Shown: piece by piece, positions 17,111 to 24,512 of the stretch
Numbering within the stretch: position 1 is the stretch's first letter
How the letters are laid out: the number at the start of each line of letters is the position of its first letter
Assembly: GCA_017502085.1 (NCBI GenBank)
Contig: JAFVVQ010000042.1
Location: 1-64,000, forward strand
DNA from: Clostridia bacterium
GTDB lineage: Bacteria > Bacillota > Clostridia > Oscillospirales > Acutalibacteraceae
DNA length: 64,000 nucleotides
Direction of reading: 5' to 3'
Position numbers and translations under genes: made by a program
Notes under the pieces: generated by a model
Database searches by the model: none
What the model saw: the letters and a program-made list of their open reading frames with translations, nothing else
Told to the model about the DNA's origin: nothing

Positions 17111-19114
17111 TTATTTAATTACAGGTTCAAGTGTTATAACAATTTCAGCATTTTTGCATTTTTCAAGCTTAACGGTCAGCTTGTTTATATCTTCATATTT
17201 TTCATCATAATCATACGGACCTTTTAGAGCCTCGGCTTTCATAACAGAAAAAGTTCCATCGAAATGCGAAGTTGCTCTCAATTGCTTGTCACCGATTGTC
17301 AGAACAGCTGTTTTACCGTCTTCAGATATCCGGATGTCAGCTTTTGTATGCATAAACCAATAAATATCGCTTTTGACAATACAATTGACCTTATCGGTAA
17401 TTCTGAGCGAAGAATGATTATTATACAGTTCAAACTCACGTTCTGCTTTGATCGCACCATTCATACGATATGCATCCGTCATATCAAGCACACATCTGCC
17501 GCCGTCTGAATTTTTTTCAAACAGAATAAATTCACTCTCAGCCAGTACATATTGATCCTCAAGCATAACAGATGGATTGATTACAAGAGTGTTCTGCCCT
17601 TCTGCACGTTTTGAATAGTTCTTCCATCTGCCGCCTGCAGGAGTATTAACAAAATAACCCGGAGCATCATATTGACCCGGTCCCAGTTCTTCTGCCCATC
17701 TGACACCTTGGGAATCAAAAACGAAAGTTCCGATATCAAGATCTCCGTGGTTGATGAAATTATAACCGCCTTTAATACCGGCAAATGTTGCATTTTCATC
17801 AAGATACGCACTTCTCATCAGAACAAGATCCTGGCCAACGTCAGATTTTAAATAAAGCTCCGTTTCTTCTCCGGAAAAATCTGAACCGTCTGCGAAAAAT
17901 TCACGGTTATACCAAAGTAAAGATAATGCCGCATCTTTTCCGCAACTGTTTTTTTCTGTATTATCTGAAAGATCAGCTATAAAACCGTCGGGTATATCCT
18001 GCATCTGATAACACGAAAGCAAAGGCGAATCATATTCATCTGCATATCTGTGAAGTGACGGTGAAAAGCACAGTCTGGCCTTATTGTCACCAAAATTGAA
18101 AACACCCGTCGGCGTAGTAATATACGCGGGAAAACTTCCGAGTTCCCTGAACCCGTCTATATTTTTCAGTCCGTAATCGGTACCGAAGAAATTATCCGAC
18201 GTTGCAATAAAATTCACAATGGCGTTCATACCGGACTGACTGTATCCCGGTCCCTCGGCATAAACACCGTCAGGAGTAAAGTTTTCAAAGGCGATGGGCA
18301 TATTTTTATAGCACATAGACAGAAACTCTGCGGCACTTTCCGTGTCATATTCCGAAAATGTCATACAGGCTATTCCGATTCCGCTGTAGCAGATACTGTT
18401 CCAATTATTTTTTGACCAGGTAAACCAATGATTATCGTTCAGAGCAGAATAAATGGCATAATTCCACGTCTTTTCTGCAAGGAGTTCACGAACTTCACTG
18501 TCAAGATAATCATAAAACCAGTCATATCCGATTGAAACCGCAAATGCCATTTCGGAGGATGCAAGAAAATGAGAGTTGCACCAATCGTTGTAGCTGCAGA
18601 CTTTCTGAAGTTCGGCAACGGCTCTTTCAGCATATTTCTCCTCTCCGGTCAACTGCCACGCATAACCCAGAATAATCATTCGGTTGATAACCTCACGTGA
18701 AATGGGCAGAATGCTGTCCTCTTCATCAAGAACGTAATCCCTCGGCGGATAAGTCTTCATATCAAGCAGCCCGTCGGCATTGGCAAGTACGTATGACGTC
18801 AGCTTTTCTGTATATTCTGAAAAGTTTTTTGTTTTATATTCTTCACGTACTTTTGAAAAATCATTGACGTCAGCAAGCACAAACGGATGATTCACCGAAT
18901 TACCTTTGCTTACAATTGCCTCCGACAGATCTTTTTTATCGGGATAATCCGTGTTTCTGTCAAGAGTGATGTAATTTACTCCGACCTTGACCATATCGGG
19001 TATAACTGCAAAATAAGGGACAATATTTGTGATGCCGAGAGCAACGACCAGAACAATCGAAATAAAGACACCGAGAACGGTTTTTTTAAATTTTGACAAT
19101 TTTTTCATTGCCAT
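17111..19114 (-). CDS. Heparinase II/III-fold polysaccharide lyase, membrane-anchored or secreted
   Basis: A 667-residue protein starting at ATG 19114 with AGGTGA upstream. A signal/anchor helix occupies residues 10-35. The alpha/alpha-toroid domain (about 80-400) contains HWFTWSKNNWNSICYSGI and GVYAEGPGYSQSGMN, the region holding the catalytic Asn and Tyr in heparinase II/III-type lyases. The C-terminal beta-sandwich (about 430-667) holds NHGDLDIGTFVFDSQGVRWAEELG, the metal/His segment of this class. Lyases of this fold (PL12, PL15, PL17, PL21) cleave uronic-acid polymers; the subfamily cannot be chosen by eye. It is downstream of, and 11 nt from, a pectate-lyase-fold gene, so the two act on the same polymer. 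Confidence 0.85.
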   Translation of the reverse strand: MAMKKLSKFKKTVLGVFISIVLVVALGITNIVPYFAVIPDMVKVGVNYITLDRNTDYPDKKDLSEAIVSKGNSVNHPFVLADVNDFSKVREEYKTKNFSEYTEKLTSYVLANADGLLDMKTYPPRDYVLDEEDSILPISREVINRMIILGYAWQLTGEEKYAERAVAELQKVCSYNDWCNSHFLASSEMAFAVSIGYDWFYDYLDSEVRELLAEKTWNYAIYSALNDNHWFTWSKNNWNSICYSGIGIACMTFSEYDTESAAEFLSMCYKNMPIAFENFTPDGVYAEGPGYSQSGMNAIVNFIATSDNFFGTDYGLKNIDGFRELGSFPAYITTPTGVFNFGDNKARLCFSPSLHRYADEYDSPLLSCYQMQDIPDGFIADLSDNTEKNSCGKDAALSLLWYNREFFADGSDFSGEETELYLKSDVGQDLVLMRSAYLDENATFAGIKGGYNFINHGDLDIGTFVFDSQGVRWAEELGPGQYDAPGYFVNTPAGGRWKNYSKRAEGQNTLVINPSVMLEDQYVLAESEFILFEKNSDGGRCVLDMTDAYRMNGAIKAEREFELYNNHSSLRITDKVNCIVKSDIYWFMHTKADIRISEDGKTAVLTIGDKQLRATSHFDGTFSVMKAEALKGPYDYDEKYEDINKLTVKLEKCKNAEIVITLEPVIK

Positions 19115-19125
19115 ATAATCACCTT

Positions 19126-21066
19126 TTATGATGAAATTTCAACACTGAACATTGATTTGTTTTTTGATACGGAAAGTTCATTGAAAAATAAACTGCCGAA
19201 ATCCTTTACGGTTATTTCATTGGGAGGAACAATCGGGAATTCAGCTTCATACGAATCAGATTTGTGTTTCGGATTAACGTTGTTGAATAAATAACTCTTT
19301 CCGATTCTGTGAACATAAAGTCCCTCAATAAAAATATTATTCGGAAGATAGCAGGTGTATCCGAAGTTATGATCTTCGGAGTTAACTGCCTTTATTATAT
19401 GATTTGATATACCGTTCGGATAAAATCTGCAATTGCGTATTATGAGGTCGCCGTTCCACGTTGAGCCGTAATCCGAGCGGAAATCAATAAAACTGTCAGA
19501 TAAAACCGTTGTATTCTCAATATGAGCTGTTCCGTTGCCGATTAATTTGATTCCGTGATGACCCAGAACAGAATTGATAACCGTTGCATTATAAACTCCC
19601 TGATGAGCATCGAATCTGGAAAGAGCACAGCCGTCATACACAAGATTTTTACAGTAATTCGTTCCTGCTATTCCCCAATATGCATTATCGGTTATATCGT
19701 TTGTCTGATTGCAGTTAATGAATTTTGCGTTAACAACCGTTGCGGCACCGATGTCATAAGTTCCCATTGTAACCGACGTGCCCGCAGAGCCGATTGTTGA
19801 ATACTTTTTGTGACCTGTAAAAGTACAGTCTTTAACCGTAACGTCTGCACAGCACGAAAGACTGACAAAAGCAGAATACGGAGCGCCTGTTTTACCCTCG
19901 TTGATTATATCGTGATATAATCCGTCAATCACCGTATTGGAGCGTCTGACAAGAATACCTCTGGAATAATAGTTATACTCTGACGGTGCGCAGTTCGCAA
20001 CGGTAGTGAATCTCCCACCTTTAACTGTCAGAGTTTCTGTATCAACGGGATATGCAACTGCTGACGTAACGGAATCAAAATCCCATATAAGCGGTGTGTC
20101 TGATGAAATATTGCCATTCTCATCGACGAGAATAACATCCGTCTGATTACTTCCCGAATTCTGATTTGCGCCTTTGCGGATATATCTTTTGACGTTGGAA
20201 TCAGTCAGCACAACAAGACTCCGTTCATCGAGCGAGGTTCCGATGTTTACAGCATCGGATTTAACCGAAGAAACTCTGTCGGATATATTAACGGAACGTT
20301 TTGCCGGAGCAATATTGAAAATCCATGAGCTTCTGTTTTCAACGTTTGTATCGTCAATTTTGAACCGTGCGGTTGACCAATCGGTGTCGGTCATAATAAA
20401 TGCCGTCTTGTTTGCGCCGCCGATATAATACGTTGCAGTTTCATCGGCAAACACACTCATACCGTTGGCATTTGCGTAATCGTGAGCTTTGATTATCGCA
20501 TCAAAATCATCGGCTATGCCGTCTCCGACGGCACCGAAATATTCATAAGTTATATAATCTGAATATGTTTTGGAGTATTTAAAACCGTCTGAAAAATTAA
20601 ATTTTTTATTTGATTTAATTACAACTTCATCAAAAAAATCAGATATTCCTCTGGATATACCGATCTTATCACTGCCAGTAATATAAACGTTTCCATTTTC
20701 GACTTTAAGAGTAAAGATATCGGATTCATTAAATTCCGAATTAATTACAAACGTTTTATTATCTGCTTTTTGCTCAACCGAAATACTTATGCCGCAAGAA
20801 TCATAAATCTCATTGCGGAGAGTTTCGGCAGCATTAATAAATAAATCATTTTTTTCGGAATCGGAAATAATGATTGAATAATCATCGACAGAAACGTCGT
20901 TTACCGTTATATTATCAAGCGGTCTGACAATATAGGGACTTTCATAATTGCCTTTTGATAATTCTTTTTTAAGTTCTGATTTAATATTAAACTGTGAAAC
21001 AGTAACGGTGAAAATTGTAAACAAAGACATTATAAATGAAATTATTCGCATAATCATTTTCATCAT
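19126..21066 (-). CDS. Secreted right-handed beta-helix protein (pectate lyase superfamily)
   Basis: A 646-residue protein. Signal peptide 1-24. The N-terminal region (about 50-165) has an alpha/beta look and resembles the small domain preceding some glycan-active beta-helices (DNKTFVINSEFNESDIF, NGNVYITGSDKIG). The Pectate_lyase_3 signature YEYFGAVGDGIADDFDAI starts near residue 172, followed by many short parallel-beta coils (TVKDCTF, VNAKFINC, IENTTV, LIIRNCRF). Several candidate starts (ATG ATG AAA ATG ATT ATG) follow a weak AGG; I kept the first. It probably cleaves or binds a uronate-rich polysaccharide at the cell surface. It is first in a two-gene operon with the heparinase-fold lyase. 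Confidence 0.82.
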   Translation of the reverse strand: MMKMIMRIISFIMSLFTIFTVTVSQFNIKSELKKELSKGNYESPYIVRPLDNITVNDVSVDDYSIIISDSEKNDLFINAAETLRNEIYDSCGISISVEQKADNKTFVINSEFNESDIFTLKVENGNVYITGSDKIGISRGISDFFDEVVIKSNKKFNFSDGFKYSKTYSDYITYEYFGAVGDGIADDFDAIIKAHDYANANGMSVFADETATYYIGGANKTAFIMTDTDWSTARFKIDDTNVENRSSWIFNIAPAKRSVNISDRVSSVKSDAVNIGTSLDERSLVVLTDSNVKRYIRKGANQNSGSNQTDVILVDENGNISSDTPLIWDFDSVTSAVAYPVDTETLTVKGGRFTTVANCAPSEYNYYSRGILVRRSNTVIDGLYHDIINEGKTGAPYSAFVSLSCCADVTVKDCTFTGHKKYSTIGSAGTSVTMGTYDIGAATVVNAKFINCNQTNDITDNAYWGIAGTNYCKNLVYDGCALSRFDAHQGVYNATVINSVLGHHGIKLIGNGTAHIENTTVLSDSFIDFRSDYGSTWNGDLIIRNCRFYPNGISNHIIKAVNSEDHNFGYTCYLPNNIFIEGLYVHRIGKSYLFNNVNPKHKSDSYEAEFPIVPPNEITVKDFGSLFFNELSVSKNKSMFSVEISS

Positions 21067-21104
21067 CCTAATCTTTAATAATAAAACAAGTACTTTATAT
21101 AAAT

Positions 21105-21133
21105 ATTATATCTTTCAATAATAACTTTTTCAA
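21105..21133 (-). promoter_or_regulatory. Promoter of the lyase pair
   Basis: Minus strand TTGAAA (21133-21128), 17-nt spacer, TATAAT (21110-21105), 38 nt before the ATG. Confidence 0.65.
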
Positions 21134-21149
21134 GTATCTGCAATCACAT

Positions 21150-21435
21150 TTTAAAGTAATAAACAAAGAATGGACTGAGGATACTATCCTCAAAAAGGAG
21201 GCATTTAAGTTACAGACATTTTTTAATCAGGCAGCTTTATCGTATAACGGCAACGTTATAACTTCAAATATTGTTCTGGGTGAACTCATTGAAGTTCTTT
21301 CGGTTGATAAAAAAGTTGCCTCCGATTCTTAATCCGATAACGGTCACTTATAACGGAACTGTTCTCGAAGAATGAACCGACGAATATATAATTACTCCCG
21401 GCACAAGCACTCTCACTGTTACGGGTACGGTATAA
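21150..21435 (+). pseudogene. Decayed fragment of a repeat-containing surface protein (DUF11-like)
   Basis: This lies in the 400-bp stretch between the lyase operon and the HAAS-domain gene. One frame (21150-21332, ending in TAA) reads FFNQAALSYNGNVITSNIV and then LGELIEVLSVDKKVASDS. This matches the end of one DUF11/TIGR01451 repeat (N-A-x-Y-N-G...T-S-N) and the start of the next. A different frame downstream (to 21435, with one internal TGA) reads ITVTYNGTVLEE, then TDEYIITPGTSTLTVTG, another surface-protein repeat style. There is no start codon with a Shine-Dalgarno and there are two frame breaks. It is a broken remnant of a larger adhesin-like protein. Confidence 0.65.
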
Positions 21436-21464
21436 AAAAATCACCGCAGGGAAACCTGCGGTGA
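21434..21464 (-). terminator. Terminator of the PadR/HAAS operon
   Basis: 10-bp stem (21464-21455 with 21450-21441 on the minus strand), tetraloop, then TTTTTTTATA. It lies 4 nt past the stop. Confidence 0.9.
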
Positions 21465-21467
21465 AAA

Positions 21468-22937
21468 TTAATTCGATGTGATTAAATTGGTGATAGTACC
21501 GTTTTCAGATTTTATTTCTATGTCAAAATAATAATCCACACTTTCAGGAGAAACTCCTAACATAAAATCAATAAAAGTTACATCGAGATAATAATAGCAC
21601 TCCATATTAATTTTATATGATTTCTGAACATTTTCTCCATCATATTTTGCATCTTCAATAATATAGGAATTAATTTTTCTTATATATTCCAAAGCAGAGT
21701 CAATGTCATCGTCTTTTTTAAGTTTATCAATCCATTTTTTTGTTTCATCCCCGTGAGAATAATTATAATAAGATCGATTGATTGTTTGTCCGTTTGTGTC
21801 AGGGATAAACATTTTATAGATTAATTTATTATTTTTATCATAGGAAACTATTATGCAACTGATGATATCATCATATTCTTCTGGATCATTCATACTGTTA
21901 GTAAAACAATAAATTTCATGATTGTTTTTGATTACAGATTCAAAAGTGGTTTGCTCTAAATAATTTTTTATCTCAATTGGCAGATTATAATTATTACTGA
22001 TATACTTTTCATAGTTTATATTCTGCTTAATAAAACCACTTTCAGTGAGTGTTTCTTTAGTCTTGATAGCGTCGTCTCCGCCTTCAATTGAATCATATAT
22101 TATTTTCTGATCAGATGTAATTGCAGACAAATATGATTGCTGAGGTTCTTCGGAATAAATATTTTTATCAAAATAAATATATTCATATTTCGCATATGCA
22201 AAACTATAAATAACAATAAATAACATACCAATAACCAAAAGAATCATCGTAATATGATTTAATGATAATTTGTAAGGCTTTCTCTTAAATGTATTCTTAC
22301 GAGAAAGTGATACTAAAGAAAAGGTTGCAGAAATAACAAGTACAAATATATTTATAAGAACAGCCGGATCATTTTTGGGTTCAGGACCGTCTGTTATATA
22401 TTGAAACACAAGAATCCCTGCGTTAAAAATAGGATAAAACAGTCCGCTGGTAATTAATGAAGCCAAGGCAATCAGAACATATGCTGATGATAGTGCCACA
22501 AGTTGTTTGTAAAGCTTTTCTCTGTAACACTTTATTGTATAGACAGTAAAGAAAATAAATATTGCTATAAACCCAACAAGTTCTATTATATTTGGCAAAT
22601 GATGCATAGAAGGTTCAACAAAATACCAGTAACCTAAATCCAATATCGAAACGCTGATCAGATTTAAGATGCATATGCTCCCGAATAATAAAAGTCCTTT
22701 AATCGTACTGTCTTTGTAGAGTGAACAGAATTCAGACTTAACACTTTCTGCTTCGCCCATTTCCTCAATTGATTTTTTTATTGAAGCTTCTTCATCATAA
22801 CCGATATTTAAATAAAAATCAGCTTTATCATAGATATGGCTTTCTAATTCTGCTCGAATCTCATCTTTAATCTTTTTGGATATTTTTTCGGGAATAACGT
22901 TGTCAAGATAATCTTCAACGGTTTTATGTTGTTGCAT
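21468..22937 (-). CDS. HAAS (permease-prefix) domain membrane protein
   Basis: A 489-residue protein from ATG 22937, set by GGAGGTG about 8 nt upstream; the longer frame to 23087 lies entirely within the PadR gene. Residues 1-70 (VEDYLDNVIPEKISKKIKDE, then LESHIYDKADFYLNIGYDEE) form the helical HAAS/permease-prefix domain commonly encoded next to PadR regulators. About seven hydrophobic helices follow (to about residue 265), then a soluble C-terminal region of about 220 residues with no recognised fold. It overlaps the PadR gene by 14 bp. PadR/HAAS pairs usually control membrane or antibiotic-response proteins; no ABC ATPase is adjacent. Function unknown. Confidence 0.8.
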   Translation of the reverse strand: MQQHKTVEDYLDNVIPEKISKKIKDEIRAELESHIYDKADFYLNIGYDEEASIKKSIEEMGEAESVKSEFCSLYKDSTIKGLLLFGSICILNLISVSILDLGYWYFVEPSMHHLPNIIELVGFIAIFIFFTVYTIKCYREKLYKQLVALSSAYVLIALASLITSGLFYPIFNAGILVFQYITDGPEPKNDPAVLINIFVLVISATFSLVSLSRKNTFKRKPYKLSLNHITMILLVIGMLFIVIYSFAYAKYEYIYFDKNIYSEEPQQSYLSAITSDQKIIYDSIEGGDDAIKTKETLTESGFIKQNINYEKYISNNYNLPIEIKNYLEQTTFESVIKNNHEIYCFTNSMNDPEEYDDIISCIIVSYDKNNKLIYKMFIPDTNGQTINRSYYNYSHGDETKKWIDKLKKDDDIDSALEYIRKINSYIIEDAKYDGENVQKSYKINMECYYYLDVTFIDFMLGVSPESVDYYFDIEIKSENGTITNLITSN

Positions 22938-23268
22938 TTGCAACACCTCCGACAACCTTGTAAACGGCTTCAGAATAAGAATCCCATTCTTTTTTGTTTT
23001 CTTGAAGAACTTTGATACCTTTATCTGTAAGGTGATAGAATTTTCTTCTGCGTTCGCCTGATTCACCTTCCCAGTACGATTCAACACATCCGTCTTTCTC
23101 TAAAGCATGCAAAATCGGATAAAGAGTCCCCTCTTTTAAAGAAAAAACAAATTCTGAACGTAATTCTATTTCTTTGATTATCCTGTAACCATACATATCA
23201 CAATTTTCAAGTACAGAAAGGACAAGCAGTGCGGAACTTCCCTTTGTAAGCTCTTTTTTTATGTTCAT
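22924..23268 (-). CDS. PadR-family transcriptional regulator
   Basis: A 114-residue protein with AGAGGTG upstream of ATG 23268. The winged helix is shown by SSALLVLSVLENCDMYGYRI, then LKEGTLYPILHALEKDGCV and GERRRKFYHLTDKG, the hallmark PadR sequence. The C-terminus is a single short dimerisation helix (class s PadR). The gene overlaps that of the HAAS protein and is preceded by a promoter whose -10 is overlapped by a perfect 16-bp palindrome, so it very probably represses its own operon. Confidence 0.92.
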   Translation of the reverse strand: MNIKKELTKGSSALLVLSVLENCDMYGYRIIKEIELRSEFVFSLKEGTLYPILHALEKDGCVESYWEGESGERRRKFYHLTDKGIKVLQENKKEWDSYSEAVYKVVGGVANATT

Positions 23269-23310
23269 ATTACACCTCTGTATTAAAAACTCAAATCCTA
23301 ACGCCTTGGA

Positions 23311-23326
23311 ACTCTATGCATAGAGT
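23311..23326 (-). promoter_or_regulatory. Palindromic operator of the PadR operon
   Basis: ACTCTATGCATAGAGT (23311-23326) is a perfect 16-bp palindrome that shares five bases with the -10 hexamer and extends to the expected start of transcription. Confidence 0.7.
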
Positions 23327-23350
23327 ATCATAGTATAGTTTTTTTGTCAA
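23322..23350 (-). promoter_or_regulatory. Promoter of the PadR operon
   Basis: Minus strand TTGACA (23350-23345), 17-nt spacer ending TGA (extended -10), TACTCT (23327-23322). Confidence 0.6.
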
Positions 23351-23358
23351 TAGAAAAA

Positions 23359-23390
23359 GAAAAAAAATCCGAAATACGAATGATTCCGGA
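23359..23390 (-). terminator. Terminator following the displaced tRNA-Ala 3' end
   Basis: Minus strand TCCGGAA (23390-23384) pairs with TTTCGGA (23374-23368, one wobble) and is followed by seven or eight T. It sits 6 nt past a 17-nt copy of the tRNA 3' end, as if it were the original tRNA terminator. Confidence 0.6.
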
Positions 23391-23396
23391 GTTTTC

Positions 23397-23413
23397 TGGT
23401 GGAGATGAGGGGG
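23397..23413 (-). repeat. 17-nt copy of the tRNA-Ala 3' end, candidate attachment-site repeat
   Basis: Minus strand CCCCCTCATCTCCACCA is identical to the last 17 nt of the intact tRNA (23602-23586), including CCA. The two copies are direct repeats separated by 172 bp. This is the pattern left when an element integrates into a tRNA 3' end. Confidence 0.6.
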
Positions 23414-23540
23414 TAACAATTTTGTTTTTCTTATTGTGCTCGACTTTCGGCAATCGCTGCTGACTTTTTTATCGCTTGGCGGCTCGACGCCTTGAAAACC
23501 TTTCACCGGAAGGTTTTCTCTTCAGGCTTTCGATCCCCCT

Positions 23541-23580
23541 CAAAATAGAAAAAGAGAAGATAGCCGTTGCTACCTTCTCT
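23541..23580 (-). terminator. Terminator directly after tRNA-Ala
   Basis: Minus strand 12-nt arms (23580-23569 and 23564-23553) pair with one G-U wobble around AACG and are followed by TTTTCTATTTT. It starts 6 nt past the tRNA CCA. Confidence 0.7.
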
Positions 23581-23585
23581 TTTTT

Positions 23586-23661
<76 letters not shown>

Positions 23662-23729
23662 ATGATTAGAGACACTAAGTAATTGATTTTTATTAAATTT
23701 TTGTAGGGTGCGTTTCTGAGTGCTTTGGG

Positions 23730-23752
23730 CTCCCAAGTGAGCTACACCCCCA
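23730..23752 (-). pseudogene. 5' fragment of a second tRNA-Ala
   Basis: 23 nt identical to the intact tRNA's first 22 nt plus the base preceding it (23640-23662). Homology stops within the D arm, so the D stem and everything downstream are lost. It lies between the tRNA promoter (23768-23796) and the intact tRNA, so it is probably transcribed as leader. Confidence 0.65.
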
Positions 23753-23767
23753 AGTGACTGCTGAAAT

Positions 23768-23796
23768 ATATTATCATACTTAAATCTAAAAATCAA
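23768..23796 (-). promoter_or_regulatory. Promoter of the tRNA-Ala locus
   Basis: Minus strand TTGATT (23796-23791), 17-nt spacer ending TGA, TAATAT (23773-23768); start expected near 23761, just before the tRNA 5' fragment. Confidence 0.5.
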
Positions 23797-23817
23797 GTGG
23801 TAATTAAAATTTTTTTG

Positions 23818-23852
23818 AAATGAATAAAGCGTGACCGAAGCCACGCTTTATT
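23818..23852 (-). terminator. Terminator of the small-peptide gene
   Basis: 11-bp stem (23852-23842 with 23833-23823 on the minus strand), 8-nt loop, ending CTTTATTCATTTC; the U tract is partly in the stem. It begins about 10 nt past the stop. Confidence 0.6.
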
Positions 23853-23861
23853 TGCCATGGA

Positions 23862-24032
23862 TTAAAGAGCGCCGAGGAAATTCTTGACGATATCAATAAC
23901 GCCCGCTGCTTCAAATTCCTTGAAGTAAGCAAGAATTTCTGAAACAAGGTCAAGTACCTTCACGGCTTCGCCGCCTTTGATGAAATCAAAAAGGCCTGAT
24001 ACGAGTTCAGTAAGCTGTGCGAAAAATTCCAT
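23862..24032 (-). CDS. 56-residue amphipathic peptide
   Basis: ATG 24032 has GGGAGG about 9 nt upstream, and a terminator follows, so this is a genuine small gene. The peptide starts MEFFAQLTELVSGLFDFIKGG and continues with an acidic amphipathic helix of 35 residues ending VKNFLGAL. There is no hydrophobic signal sequence and no Cys. The Gly-Gly at positions 20-21 with Leu at -12, Phe at -7 and Ile at -4 partly fits a double-glycine leader. No ABC peptidase/exporter or immunity gene is adjacent. It could be a secreted peptide, a membrane-associated small protein or a conserved structural peptide; I do not recognise the family. Confidence 0.72.
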   Translation of the reverse strand: MEFFAQLTELVSGLFDFIKGGEAVKVLDLVSEILAYFKEFEAAGVIDIVKNFLGAL

Positions 24033-24127
24033 TATTTTTGTCCTCCCTGTTTTTTTACAGTTTTTCACTGCGAAGTAATTATAACAGAATTATGAACAAA
24101 AATCAATATACAACCAATAAGTTTTGT

Positions 24128-24457
24128 CTAACTTTGGAATTCTCCGTTATTCAGCATATCAATAACTGCTTTTTTTCCTGTAACACCAACACTTCTGTTC
24201 ATTACTTTACCGTTTATCATAACTATGATGGTCGGTATTGACATTATCCCGAACTGTTCTGCCAACATCTTCTCCGATTCAACGTTTACTTTACAGACCT
24301 TCACGTTTTTACCCGCAGTTCTTGCAACAGACTCGATAACAGGATTCATTGTTCTGCACGGTGCACATTGCGGTGAATAAAAATCTATCAGTACGGTTCC
24401 GCTGTAATTCCTGATTTCTTTATCAAAGTTATCATTGCTAACGTTATAAATTTCCAT
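24128..24457 (-). CDS. Thioredoxin-family protein
   Basis: A 109-residue thioredoxin fold. It contains VLIDFYSPQCAPCRTM with a CAPC active site (residues 31-34) where ordinary thioredoxins have CGPC, then VKVCKVNVESEKMLAEQFGIMSIPTIIVM with the expected cis-Pro. The length is that of a single-domain cytoplasmic thioredoxin and there is no signal peptide. It is probably transcribed after the SipL-like gene (55-nt gap). The altered CAPC motif would shift its redox potential, which is known from mutant thioredoxins; the physiological partner is unknown. Confidence 0.92.
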   Translation of the reverse strand: MEIYNVSNDNFDKEIRNYSGTVLIDFYSPQCAPCRTMNPVIESVARTAGKNVKVCKVNVESEKMLAEQFGIMSIPTIIVMINGKVMNRSVGVTGKKAVIDMLNNGEFQS

Positions 24458-24512
24458 ATTGTTCCCCTTTCGACATAATCAATCAATAATATTTTGCCGA
24501 AAAGAGATGAAA

